DNA of 64,000 nt from Turnera subulata. Taxonomy: Eukaryota; Streptophyta; Magnoliopsida; Malpighiales; Passifloraceae. Positions within the stretch are counted from its first letter, which is position 1, and each line of letters opens with the position of its first letter. Shown in pieces: positions 11,201-22,329 of this stretch. A program made the position numbers and the translations under genes. The stretch is from contig JAKUCV010005492.1 in NCBI GenBank assembly GCA_028386065.3, positions 124,001 through 188,000 on the forward strand, read 5' to 3'. Below the pieces are notes generated by a model. It had not been told where the DNA came from, ran no database searches, and saw only the letters and a list, made by a program, of their open reading frames with translations.

Positions 11201-11675
11201 ATTTGGCTCCCTATTTTTTAAAAAGGTTTTATTTATATTTTTTAAAAATGTTAAAGTAGTAAATGTTTGCGGTCCTTGTCTTTTCGAGAACATAACCATA
11301 ACCTTCGCTCATCTTTCTCCCTCACCAATTTCCCCTGTGGAGTCAATCTCACCCTCTTAAATGTTTTATTATAAATTTATTAATTCTTTCTTCTTTCTCG
11401 TTTTCAGTTTTCACCCACTGGTAATCTGGTATAGCATAGTATCCACTATCCCCTGCCCTGCATATAGTAATTTACATATATTCGCATCCTTATGAATCTT
11501 TTGCAAATTTTACCTTCTATGGGTATTTTACTAATTTCCTCCCCTTCCTTCTTCCTACCTCCTATAAATTTTTCCCTATGTAATCATAATTTATCCCTCT
11601 TTTATTGATTCCCTGCTTCTGGTTAGTCCTATTATTAAAGCTAAAAAAACTTGCAGAAAATCATCATTGGAAATC
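11201..11675. other. AT-rich intergenic, nothing recognised
   Basis: Low-complexity AT-rich sequence between the TMEM120 promoter and an LTR-like fragment. No ORF, RNA gene or repeat boundary was seen. Confidence 0.5.
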
Positions 11676-11677
11676 CT

Positions 11678-12060
11678 AGGTGATAACACATAAAAAGTTC
11701 ACTCTCAGCCTAGCAACAAGGTCAAGCCCGGGTCCAAGGTCAAGCTTTGGGCCCGAGGAAACATATAAGGTCCAAGTCCAACTCAGACCCCCAAGAGCTT
11801 GGATTCTTCTATAAATAGCCATCTAATGCAAGGTAAGAGGGTAAGCTGCTCATTCCTAAAAGTTTATCTTTTCTCTCTTGCTCCTCCTCTCTACAAAGTC
11901 TTTCCTCTGACTTAGGCATCGGAGGGTCTTCCGGGGTCACAAACCCTGGGCCACCCCGGGTCCTACTCTTTGTTGATTTTGCAGGTCAGGAGCAAGCAAC
12001 AAGGACCTACTGATAAATCCAAGATTTGTCACTAGGTAATATATGCTATATATTAGTGAG
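11678..12060 (+). mobile_element. Probable LTR fragment with TATA box
   Basis: The segment begins around 'tgataacaca', contains a TATA box 'cttctataaatagcc' near 11808-11822, then a pyrimidine-rich leader and the 'gacttaggcatcggagggtc' motif, ending around 'ttgcaggtcaggagcaag'. That order (TATA, leader, 'catcggagggtc', 'ttgcagg') is typical of R-U5 regions of plant Ty3/gypsy LTRs. No partner LTR, primer-binding site or target duplication was identified. It may be a solo LTR or a truncated copy. Confidence 0.5.
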
Positions 12061-12309
12061 AGGACTAGGTGCGCGATCGCGGACGAGTCCGGATTAGTCG
12101 GGGCAAAACTCCGAGTATTGGATAAGAAACAAAAAAAAAAGTAAAAAAAAAAGCTTAAAAAGGTACTCCAAAATCCACAAAATATGATTTTCTTGCTTAA
12201 ATAACACTAAATTTCTTACTATTTAGGCCATGAAATATGTATCCTTTTATTCATATTGCCCGTCCACCACAATTTTTTTTTTATATATAAGGATGTATAC
12301 TTTCAATTC

Positions 12310-12909
12310 TTAAGAAGAAGAAGGTACAGCATCAATGAGTGCTAAATCAGGGATATGCCTAGGAGCATCCTCAATGTAGACTTTGAGTTCAGTAGTCTCC
12401 TGCGTCAGTTGAGCAATGCCATAATCTACTTTATTTCCTACTCTCTTAACATGCGAAAAGGGAAGAGTCCTGAAATTTGAAGCTAAAAATAAAACATCAC
12501 TAGCTAAAATACTGAAATAAGATAGAAGGTCTTGAGTATGGTTGAGCTGGTGAATCAGGGGTAGACAATCTGCCTCCAGTATCACGTACGTAAACCCCAA
12601 ATCTCGTGCCATCTCCAATACAAACCTCGCCGCTATAGCTTCAGCAATAGCTGGATCTTCCACGGCAGGAATGCCTTGATGACCAGCCGCCAGGACGTCC
12701 CCGTTGTGATCACGGATCACAAATCCCATGCCAACCCCTGCATTCCGAAAGAGCCCCGCATCACAGTTGATCTTCACTAAACCTGGGCCCGTGGCTGTCC
12801 ACCACAACCTTAAACATATATACATTGGCAAATAACTAGAAATTTCGGCAGCCAATAAAATTCGTACTTCTAACATATATACATTGTTAATATTTCCTCC
12901 CATTAACAT
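12310..12909 (-). pseudogene. RNase H-like (RVT_3) domain ORF, probable retroelement relic
   Basis: A 199-residue ORF. From about residue 40 it matches the plant RNase H-like family found in LINE-derived and domesticated proteins: 'VKINCDAG', 'GMGFVIRDHNGDVLAAG', 'AIAEAIAARF', 'VILEADCLPLI' and 'HVKRVGNKVDYGIAQL'. The usual acidic residues (D in NCDA, E in AEA, D in EADC, D in KVDYG) are all visible. Residues before about 40 do not look like the family and probably come from intron or flank. No reverse transcriptase precedes it. It could be the last exon of an unannotated gene, but an isolated fragment seems more likely. Confidence 0.65.
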
Positions 12910-13428
12910 ATAACATATATATTGAAAAAAAAAGAAGAAGAAGAAGAAATCTTTGGAAAAAGATAATATTAAGAAATGAGTTGTAATTCAATAAGCCAAG
13001 TACAAGTTTCAAATCATTGACATGCATATATTTAGAAAAATAAATTTATCTTTTGCGGTTGGGAATTATTTCGATTTAAAAATACTTTAAATTAATAATA
13101 TTTCATAAAAAATAAAAAATTGTAAAAATGTTAAGAAGAATTAACTTATTATTATTTTGAGAACATAGCTAATCCAAAATAGAAGCATTACAAGGACTAA
13201 TGATATTAGGTAGGTCAGATGTTAAAATGCGAGAATCAAATTTAAGATCTCAATTTTTCTCGGCCTTTTAAGGATTTTGGGCTACAAGCTCACTGCCAGT
13301 TAGCTTTGAACTTCAATGTTTTTTTCTTAAGAAAAACAGTGAATGGTAAAAGTTGAAGTAAGTTTGAGTTTGAGTTATTTTTGAGAACTTTAGCTAATTA
13401 ATTTCAAAGTCGGCGGGGCCCAAATTTC
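12910..13428. other. AT-rich intergenic, nothing recognised
   Basis: AT-rich sequence with a short AAG/GAA run near 12927-12950. No gene or element boundary was seen. Confidence 0.5.
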
Positions 13429-14312
13429 GGGGAGTATCAGAGGGAGTCCTATAACTTCGGTCATTCCACAATTGAGTCCTACAACCCTAAAATTCTTAAA
13501 TCAAATCCTATTTCTTTAATTAGTTATACCAAATAAGATTTTTTGGATGTGAAATTGAAAATTTTTGGTCCTTCCATAATTTTAGATGTTTATTATGGTC
13601 CCAATTATCATAATTTCAGTTAATTAGGTCCTTAAATCTTAAACATTTTAAATCATAAATTTTAAATTTTAAAATTATAAACCCTAAACACTCAATCTTA
13701 TTCTTAAAACCTAAAATAGTAAACTATAAAGCCTAAAATCTTAAGCATTAAATCATAAATCTTAAAATATTAAATCGATTAATTCTAAAGTTTTAAGGTG
13801 TATGTAATTTAAGGTCTAAAGTTTTAGGACTTTAAGATTTAAGGTTTAGGAATTAGGGGTGTAAATGAGTCAAGCAACTCGTGAGCTATCCGAAATCGAC
13901 TCGGCGATTACTCGAACTCAACTCGTTCTTATCGAGCTCGAGTCGAGCTTTATGGTCCATCGAGCCGAGCTCGAGCTTGGAATGCTATGACTCGTTAGGC
14001 TCGCGAGCCTTAACGAGCTTTACTATTTTCTGATCCTTCGTATTCAGTTAGGCATACTACTATGCTTTGGGCTAGATTTTTTAATTTAAAGTTAAGCCCT
14101 TTAGTATTTTTGAAGCCTTCATATCCAGTTTGGGTTGGATTATTTAATGTTTCTTAAGCCCAATTTCACTTATGGCCTTTAATTGAGATTAAACGATATG
14201 AAAATTAAATGCAATCAAAACTAATACTTTATTTCTTTTTTTTAGTCAAAACTTATCCCCAACCTTCAACTTTTAGTCTCGTCCATGCCGCCCCTTCCCC
14301 ACCCACCATCTC

Positions 14313-17109
14313 TGAAGCGCCCCGACCCGTATTTACCGTAACACAGTAAACACGTGCCGAAACTATTCATAATGATAGAACAGACAGTACAACGTGCAAA
14401 TATTACACAATAGCAACTATCAATACAACTGTCACCCACACTCGGGGACCATTATCCAAACCCAACACAGTGCTCTCAGCAGCAGCAGATGGTATCAGTA
14501 ATATACATATCACAGGAAATCAGCAGTACAGCAATATATATCACACAGCAGTGGAAATGTAGTACAGCATCATAAGCAATAGAATAGCAGCGGAAGACTT
14601 ATGCACATGCAACGGTGGTATGGATCCGGAGTCAGGTGGAGAAGAAAGCAGCAGCCATCGAACGTCGTACCTGAACTACGGAAACAACTCAACCTACGGG
14701 ATGAAACCCCGCAGGCGAGGGGTGAGTCCGAAGTGCTCACCGACCAAGGATAAGCAGTGATATGCCAGCAACCGTAATACTTAAAAGCAAACACAGATAA
14801 GCAACAACATATCTCAACAACTGAACCAAGGCCAAAAGAATGCTTAATTATTATTACCAGTTTTATCTTCCGGGCCCCCGTCACTGGACAAGCTAGGGTC
14901 GTACCTGGTTATCAATTAATTCCAGATGCTAGGTCAAAAACCAATCCTCATATCAGAACAACCGGATATTCGGCATATCCGAGCCACTAGGTATTCGGTA
15001 TACCCCAACCTCAGGCGACGTCATGCCAACCAGATATTCGACATATCTGAGGCACTGCGGATATTCGGCATATCCGAGCCACCGCGGATATTCGGCATGT
15101 CCGAGCCACTGGGTATTCGGTATACCCTAACCACAGGCATGACGGGCCAACCAAACCAAAAACCGACCATAGCATCCCAAAATTAATTTTCAAACCATCG
15201 GGTCGTACCACTACTTTCCACATGACAATAATATCAACATCTCAAATCAATTCCAATTCCAATTTCATATTCCAATTTCTTTTTCGCAATTTCCACAGTC
15301 AATAGTTCAACATCAATCTCAGCATAATATCCACAGAATCAATAACACAGTCCAAAAGCAACAATAATATCCACAACAGTCAATCAGCCAACAATCAGCA
15401 ATTCAGCAATTCAATCGAACAACAAAGCACACAAAGTATTACAGGCAACATAACAAGGGTTATCCATCCTCACCTTAGCCGATATCAACTATGAAATTGT
15501 TCAGCAAGTTCCAAGTCCGGTTCCTCAGCAAATTGTTCGTTATCAACTCCTATATCAATCAATAATATGCACATATAAGATGGTATGCAAATGTCATGCT
15601 AATACTGTATACCGGAAACTAAATATAAACTCGGCTCGGTTACTCCCCCGGGTTAATTTTTCATTATTATCATCATTCACCATTTATTTTCAAGGGTCAA
15701 ATTATCCTTCTATACTTTTTCCTATACCCGGGCACTATTCCGGTATAATACTTCCTTGATAATACCCTTTCCAAAATTTATTTCCTAGGTATGTACTTTC
15801 CAAAATATTATTTCTTCAAATTATTATTTACCTTTTATATGCTCCCAAAGTTATTTCCCATATACCTTATACTTCCCTAAAATTTATATTTTTCCATTAA
15901 CCCCAAAATTATATTTTTCTTTCCCAAAATTAATTTTCCAGAATTATTATTCTTTCTCTTCTTCTTTTTTTTAATTAATTTCGGCCTGGCCCAAAACTAA
16001 GCCCAATCTTAAGTCAAACCATTAGTCTACTAGCTTAACCCAATCTCCAAAACCCAGCCCACATCCAACCTATACCCAAGCCCAAAGCCCAACGGATATA
16101 AACTCAAACCCATGCAGCCCGCGACCCGGTCAGCTAAACCCGACCCATGAAGCGTTCAAACGGGTCGCAACCACATCCAACGGGTTGTGCTTACCTCGCT
16201 TGCAAAGATGGCGGCGCGGCAACACGAGGCGTCGGGCAAGACGGCCGGCGCGAGGAGGCGGCTGCAGCGGCGAGGCAAGCTAGCGGGCAGCCAACGCGAG
16301 CAGGGTGGCACGGTGACGAGGCCGGCAGGGAGCAAGGCGGGGGCCGGTGGTGTCGAGGTGGGGCTCGGGCGCGCGTCACTCGAGGGAAGGAAGAGGAAGG
16401 AAGGGGGTCGCGGCGGCCGGCGAGGAAAAGAGGAGGAGGAAGAAGGAGAGGAGGGTGTAGGTGGTGGTGTTGGGCGGCGGCAGTGGGGTGGTGACCGGTG
16501 GCGGCAGTGAAGGAAAAGAAAAGAAAAAAAAATAAATGGGGGAGGGGTTTGTGGATAAAACGACGGCGTGTGGCTGGTGTGTGTTGTGTTTGTTGTTTGT
16601 TTTTTTTTTCTTTTCAAATGAATTACAGGAAATAATTTGTAAGGGAGGAAGTGAAGGTTTAATGAGTTTGCAGAGCAGAAGGTAGCGAAGGTGATGGTGC
16701 AGGGTAGCTGAAGAAAAATAATTTTATAGACAGCAAAATCATTGATAAGTCACAGGCTGAATAGAAATTGGCGGCTGAATAATTGAACTTCAATTATGCA
16801 GTTACTATGCTGCATGTGAAGTGTGGCCCACCTGGACCAGAAAATATCCGGTATACCCACTTATCTTATTTCTGGTCCAATAATTCGAGAATAACCCGGC
16901 TTTTTCCGAAGATTCCCGGACCTGGAAAAATCCCAACTTGGTCCGTAAAATCCGCAAAAAAATCCCGAGCGTAGGACTATGCTCGGTTTCAGAATTCAAG
17001 GCTCGATTTACCATAATTTAATTACCCAAGATTAAAAATCAATGGTAAATTACTGTACATTAACTTAAACAGTCCCGGTAAAAATGAAATTTTTACCTGG
17101 GCTGTTACA
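14313..17109 (-). repeat. 3' LTR of the chromovirus
   Basis: Read on the minus strand the LTR starts TGTAACAGCCCAGGTAAAAA and ends GGGGCGCTTCA. It contains a GC-rich block (16147-16617) that is open in several frames without protein-like content, and a hairpin array at 14964-15127. It is nearly identical to the copy at 22330-25161 except for a few indels, mostly in the hairpin array and simple repeats. Confidence 0.92.
14964..15127. repeat. Hairpin array in left chromovirus LTR
   Basis: Reiterated units contain small inverted repeats with 5-nt loops: GGATAT-TCGGC-ATATCC and GGTAT-TCGGT-ATACC, separated by 'gagccac'-type linkers. Arms vary but mostly stay complementary. The right LTR has the equivalent array with an extra unit. 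Confidence 0.85.
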
Positions 17110-17121
17110 GCCCACCCACCT
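17110..17121 (-). promoter_or_regulatory. Polypurine tract of the chromovirus
   Basis: The plus strand reads gcccacccacct directly inside the left LTR boundary, i.e. AGGTGGGTGGGC on the element strand. A purine-rich run beside the 3' LTR is the expected plus-strand primer. Confidence 0.75.
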
Positions 17122-17143
17122 TAAAAAATTTCGTCCTCGAAAT

Positions 17144-19408
17144 TCACTCCGAAGCTGTGAACAAGTGCGGATACTGAGAACGCATATGCTCCTCAACTTC
17201 CCACGTAGACTCGTTCGCAGAGTGCTTGCTCCACTTAACCTTTATCATCGGAATAACTCTGCTCCTCAACTGTCTGTCTTCTCGGGCAAGAATCTGCTCC
17301 GGCATTTCTGTATATGTCAGATCCTCTGTGACCTCAACATCTACTGTGGTAACCACATGGCTCGGATCTGATCTGTACCTCCTCAGCATGGAGACATGGA
17401 ACACATCATGAATCCGTGACAACTCCTCTGGCAAAGATAATCTGTATGCCAGGGGTCCAATCCTTTCCACAATCTCGTACGGTCCAATGTACCTGGGACT
17501 CAGCTTCCCTCTTTTCCCGAATCTGATTACACCCTTCCATGGTGCAACTCGGAGGAAAACTCGTTCTTCCACTTGGTACTCCATCTCTCGACGATGCTTA
17601 TCGGCATAGCTCTTTTGTCGGTCCTGTGCTGCTCTCATGCTCTGCTTAACTGTCTGAATCTTGTCAACAGTCTGCTTAACCAAATCTGGACCAACGATCA
17701 AACGGAGACCTTCTTCATCCCAACAAACTGGACTTCGGCACTTCCTTCCGTAAAGAGCCTCAAAAGGTGGCATGCCAATACTGGAATGATAACTGTTGTT
17801 ATAGGCAAACTCCGCTAAAGGTAGATACTGATCCCAACTTCCACTGAAGTTAAGAGCACAAGCCCTTAGCATATCTTCCAGTGTCTGAATAGTCCTCTCC
17901 GACTGTCCATCGGTCTGAGGATGGAATGCAGTACTAAAACTCAGCTTCGTTCCCAAAGCTATTTGCAGACTCTTCCAGAACCGCGATGTGAATCTCGGAT
18001 CTCTGTCTGAGACTATGGACTTAGGAATCCCATGTAGTCTCACAATCTCTGCAACGTACTGCTTCGCCAATTTATCCAAAGTGTCTGTCTGTCGAATGGG
18101 AAGAAAATGGGCTGATTTTGTAAGTCGATCAAGGATAACCCAGATGGCATCATGCTGTCTCCGGGTCAACGGTAATCCAACTACAAAATCCATAGTAATC
18201 ATCTCCCACTTCCACTCTGGCACTGACAAAGATCTCATCTTCCCTGCTGGAGCCTGATGTTCAGCTTTCACTTGCTGGCAAGTGATACATTTAGCCACAT
18301 ACTCGGCTACATCCTTCTTCATACGTGGCCACCAAAAATGACTTCTCAAATCCTGATACAACTTAGTGCTCCCGGGATGCATAGCATATGGTGTCATATG
18401 TCCTTCTTCCAGAATCTGACTACGCAGATCACCAACACTGGGTACACATAGGCACTTTCCCAGCATCAATGCACTATCCTCCGCTATGTGGAACTTATCT
18501 TCCTTTCCACTACGAACTGCTTCCTTCAGCTTGATCAGGTCGGGATCTCCATCTTGTAACTCCACAATCCAGCCTCTCAGGTTAGACGTGACTTCCATAT
18601 GTGTCAACAAAGCTCCTGTCTCATCAATTGACAAATCAACTCCCATCTTCCTTAACTCAATGAGTGAGGACATTGAGTAGGTCGTGGAAGCATCTTCTGG
18701 TTGTCTCCGACTCAGAGCATCTGCTACAACATTAGCTTTTCCAGGGTGATACTCAATAGTACAATCATAATCATTCAGTAACTCAACCCAACGTCTCTGT
18801 CGCAGGTTAAGCTCCTTCTGAGTCATGATGTACTTGAGACTCTTGTGATCTGTGAAAATCCGGCATCTCTCTCCAAACAGATAATGTCGCAAGATCTTCA
18901 AAGCAAGGATCACTACGGCCATCTCCAAGTCATGTGTTGGATAGTTCTTCTCATGTGGCCTCAATTGTCTCGAAGCATAGGCTATCACTCGGCCTTCTTG
19001 CATCAAAACAGCTCCCAAACCAAGACCTGAAGCATCGCAGAACAGCACATACTCCACTCCTGGCTTAGGCACTGTCAAGACTGGTGCTGTTGTCAGCTTC
19101 TTCTTCAGTTCATCAAAACTCTTCTGACAATCTTCACTCCAAACAAAGGCTTGATCTTTCCTCAATAGCTTGGTCATGGGACTGGCTATCAAGGAAAAAC
19201 CCTCGATGAACCTCCGGTAATATCCTGCAAGGCCAAGAAAACTCCTGACTTCTGGTACCGTCTTAGGCGGCTCCCACTCCAAAACAACCTTTACTTTGGC
19301 AGGATCAACCTTAATCCCATCCCCGGACACAACATGTCCGAGGAATGCAACTTCTTCAAGCCAGAACTCACACTTGCTAAACTTAGCATACAACTCCTTC
19401 TCTCGCAA
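17144..19408 (-). pseudogene. Chromovirus pol, 3' part: RNase H, integrase, chromodomain
   Basis: A 754-residue open stretch begins just after an in-frame stop and is in the same frame as the upstream gag-pol ORF. It starts in the RT thumb ('FSKCEFW', 'FLGHVVS'), then RNase H ('[16 protein letters not shown]', 'YFGER'-like '[16 protein letters not shown]'), the zinc-binding region of integrase ('HPGSTKLY', 'CITCQQVK'), and the integrase core with visible acidic residues ([32 protein letters not shown]). The C-terminal 50 residues ('[13 protein letters not shown]', '[14 protein letters not shown]') are a chromodomain, placing the element in the Tekay/Del branch. Chromodomains direct integration toward particular chromatin. 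The RT catalytic box IDD is present in the segment between this stretch and the upstream one. The ORF was separated from its 5' part by an apparent C-to-T change, so the copy is inactive unless readthrough occurs. Confidence 0.9.
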
Positions 19409-19660
19409 CCTCTAAAGCACTACTCTCAGGTGCTCTTCATGTTCTTCCCGGTTCTTGGAGTATATCAAGATGTCATCGATGAAGACTACCACAAACTTAT
19501 CCAAGAACTCGTTCAGGACCAAGTGCATCAAGCACATGAAAACTGCAGGTGTATTGGTCAACCCAAAAGGAACCACTGTGAACTCAAAGTGACCATACCG
19601 AGTGCGGAAAGCTGTCTTCGGTATGTCCTTCTCTGCAATCTTGACCTGATGGTAGCCAGA

Positions 19661-22210
19661 TCAAAGATCAATCTTAGAGAATACAGTAGCTCCCTGTAAC
19701 TGATCGAAAAGATCATCAATTCTGGAAAGCGGATACTTATTCTTCACTGTCACCTTGTTCAGCTGTCGGTAGTCCACACACATGCGCAAACTACCATCCT
19801 TCTTCTTCACAAAGAGGACTGGTGATCCCCAAGGTGAAATACTAGGTCTGATGAAACCTTTCTCTAACAGCTCATCCAACTGTTTCTTCAACTCCTGAAG
19901 TTCTGTTGGTGCCATCCGATATGGTGCCATCGAGATAGGTGTCACTCCTAGCATCAAATCGATGGTGTACTCCACTTCTCTGTCAGGTGGCAATCCTGGA
20001 AAATCTTTTGGAAACACATCTGGAAACTCCTTCACAACCATGATGTCTCCCAAAATCGGAGTCTGAACTTCTTCACCCTTGGCATGGGTCAACAAAGCAT
20101 CTAGACTTAATGGCTGTATCCCAACATCCTGATTAGCAGAGATACTACATGTGGCAGCAGCTCTCCCAATACCTGTCAGCAAAATCTTATGTCCACCTTC
20201 GGAAGTCAACAACACTTCCTTGGTTCGACAGTTCACCATAGCACTGTACTTGGACAACCAATCCATCCCCAATATGATATCAAAACCTCCCATGTTCATC
20301 ACGATCAACCGTGCAAGAAAAATCTCGCCATCATATGAAAGCGAAACATCTCTGCACANNNNNNNNNNNNNNNNNNNNNNNNNNNNNNNNNNNNNNNNNN
20401 NNNNNNNNNNNNNNNNNNNNNNNNNNNNNNNNNNNNNNNNNNNNNNNNNNNNNNNNNNNNNNNNNNNNNNNNNNNNNNNNNNNNNNNNNNNNNNNNNNNN
20501 NNNNNNNNNNNNNNNNNNNNNNNNNNNNNNNNNNNNNNNNNNNNNNNNNNNNNNNNNNNNNNNNNNNNNNNNNNNNNNNNNNNNNNNNNNNNNNNNNNNN
20601 NNNNNNNNNNNNNNNNNNNNNNNNNNNNNNNNNNNNNNNNNNNNNNNNNNNNNNNNNNNNNNNNNNTTCACCATAGCACTGTACTTGGACAACCAATCCA
20701 TCCCCAATATGATATCAAAACCTCCCATGTTCATCACGATCAACCGTGCAAGAAAAATCTCGCCATCATATGAAAGCGAAACATCTCTGCACATGTGGGT
20801 TAATCTGACTACTATACCCGCAGGTAACCTAACTCTCATTGGACAAGCTAAACTCTCACCCGTACAGTTATGTAGTATTGCAAAACTTTGCGCAATAAAT
20901 GAATGCGTAGCACCAGGGTCTATCAAAGTATAAGCAGTGCTACCAAAAACTGTAAAGGTACCTGCTATAACATCGGCATTCTCTGGATTCTCCTCAGCGG
21001 TGATAACAAATGCTCTCGGCACAGCTGCACTCTGATTCATGGCCGACTGAGTCCTAGCAGGAACAGCTCCACGTCCTCGACCTCGACCAACTCTAGAACC
21101 ACTAGGAACACTAGCTACTGAAGCTTGCACTGTCTGAGTAGGTGCTGTGCCTCCAGATCTTCCCAACTTGGGACAAGCATATCGGTAGTGCCCAACTTCA
21201 TTACACTGAAAGCACCTCACCTGAGACATAGGAAATCTCGGGCGAGTATCCCCAGATGAAGTCCCTCCAGACTGAGTCCAAGAACTGCCTCGGTTGTAGG
21301 TGTTGTTGTTCCACCCACGTCCCTGACTCATGGGCATAGAGCGTCCCTGTCCATACCCTGATCGGTTAGCAGGTGTCTGGAACCTCTTGTTCTGTCCCCC
21401 AGAACTCTGTGCAGCTTGTCTCTTGCGGATCTCCTGTTGCTCCTTCTCATTATTCAGCCAGATGATCTCAGCTCTCAGGGCATCTGTCAGCATGTCCTGG
21501 TAAGTCTCATAGACCTTGCATCCCATGACTGTCTGGATACCAGATCGAAGACCATCCCAGAAATGTTTACATCTAGCCTTTGGAGTAACCACAAACTCAC
21601 TGGCGTAGATGGACAAACGGTTGAACTTGATCTCATACTCATTGACCGTCTGGTATGGTCCCTGTTGCAATCCCAGAAACTCTCGCCTCAGCTGATCCTG
21701 GTATGCCCTAGAGACAAACTTCCTTCGGAACATCTCCATGAACTGATTCCATGGCATAATGATAGGTGTCGGCAAGTCCCTGGTGGTAGACTCCCACCAA
21801 TCAACAGCATCTCCTCGGAACATGGCGGCGGCGTATCTGGCCCACCTATCATTCCTGCATGTCAGCCTCAACATAACCCGGTTCATCTGTCTGAGCCAAC
21901 AGTCAGCATCCTGTGGTGTAGTGACACCAGTAAAAACCTCAGCCCCAAGCTTTTCCAGCTTCGCATACACTGGATCCTCAACAGGTCCCTGGTTCTCCTG
22001 TTCCCGAGCTTCCATAGCTGCGATACGGGCATCTCTGGCATCTTGCCTTTGCAGAATCTGAGTCACCACGTTCAGCATCTGCGCAGGGTCTCCCAAAGGA
22101 ACATTCGCAGGGTGTTCCGGACCTCCCGCAACTTGCTGCGGTTGATCCACCGATACCTGGTCGTCATCTAGGTGAACTCCAGCATGCTGATTCCCTCCAA
22201 CCGGATCCAT
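19661..22210 (-). pseudogene. Chromovirus gag-protease-RT, 5' part
   Basis: The ORF starts at the ATG at 22210 (MDPVGGNQHAG), about 120 bases inside the right LTR. It contains the retrotransposon gag domain (residues about 95-230; 'DWWESTTRDLP', 'FVSRAYQDQLRREFLGLQQG'), a CCHC knuckle (CFQCNEVGHYRYAC), an aspartic protease (LIDPGATHSFI, with P where S or T is usual) and the start of RT ('[20 protein letters not shown]', 'MCVDYRQLN'). It stops at a TGA at 19661 in 'KIDL-stop-SGYHQ', where an arginine codon is usual. The frame crosses the N gap at 20359-20666 and a duplicated 127-bp segment, so the true protein is shorter than the 849 codons drawn. Confidence 0.9.
20232..20793. other. N gap with duplicated 127-bp flanks inside protease
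   Basis: The N run 20359-20666 (308 positions) is flanked by identical sequences 20232-20358 and 20667-20793. The duplicated part encodes the protease stretch ending in '[13 protein letters not shown]', which thus appears twice. As at 1064-1629, this is best read as an unmerged overlap. Confidence 0.88.
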
Positions 22211-22307
22211 TCATACCTATATGAGAATGTATGTATGCATATCATGTCATGTCAAATCTTATGCACAAACAACAGTCAAGCAACCACAGTTATGTCCCTA
22301 ATGACCT

Positions 22308-22329
22308 ACTGCCTGCTCCGCTACCAAAC
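22308..22329 (-). promoter_or_regulatory. tRNA-Met-type primer-binding site
   Basis: On the element strand the LTR end GGGGCGCTTCA is followed by GTTTGGTAGCGGAGCAGGC, a variant of the TGGTATCAGAGC initiator-methionine tRNA complement used by plant LTR elements. Confidence 0.8.

Noticed and set aside
16147..16617. GC-rich overlapping ORFs on both strands (also 24194-24669)
   Set aside because: Lie inside the chromovirus LTRs, are open in several frames because of base composition, and have low-complexity Arg/Gly/Pro translations.
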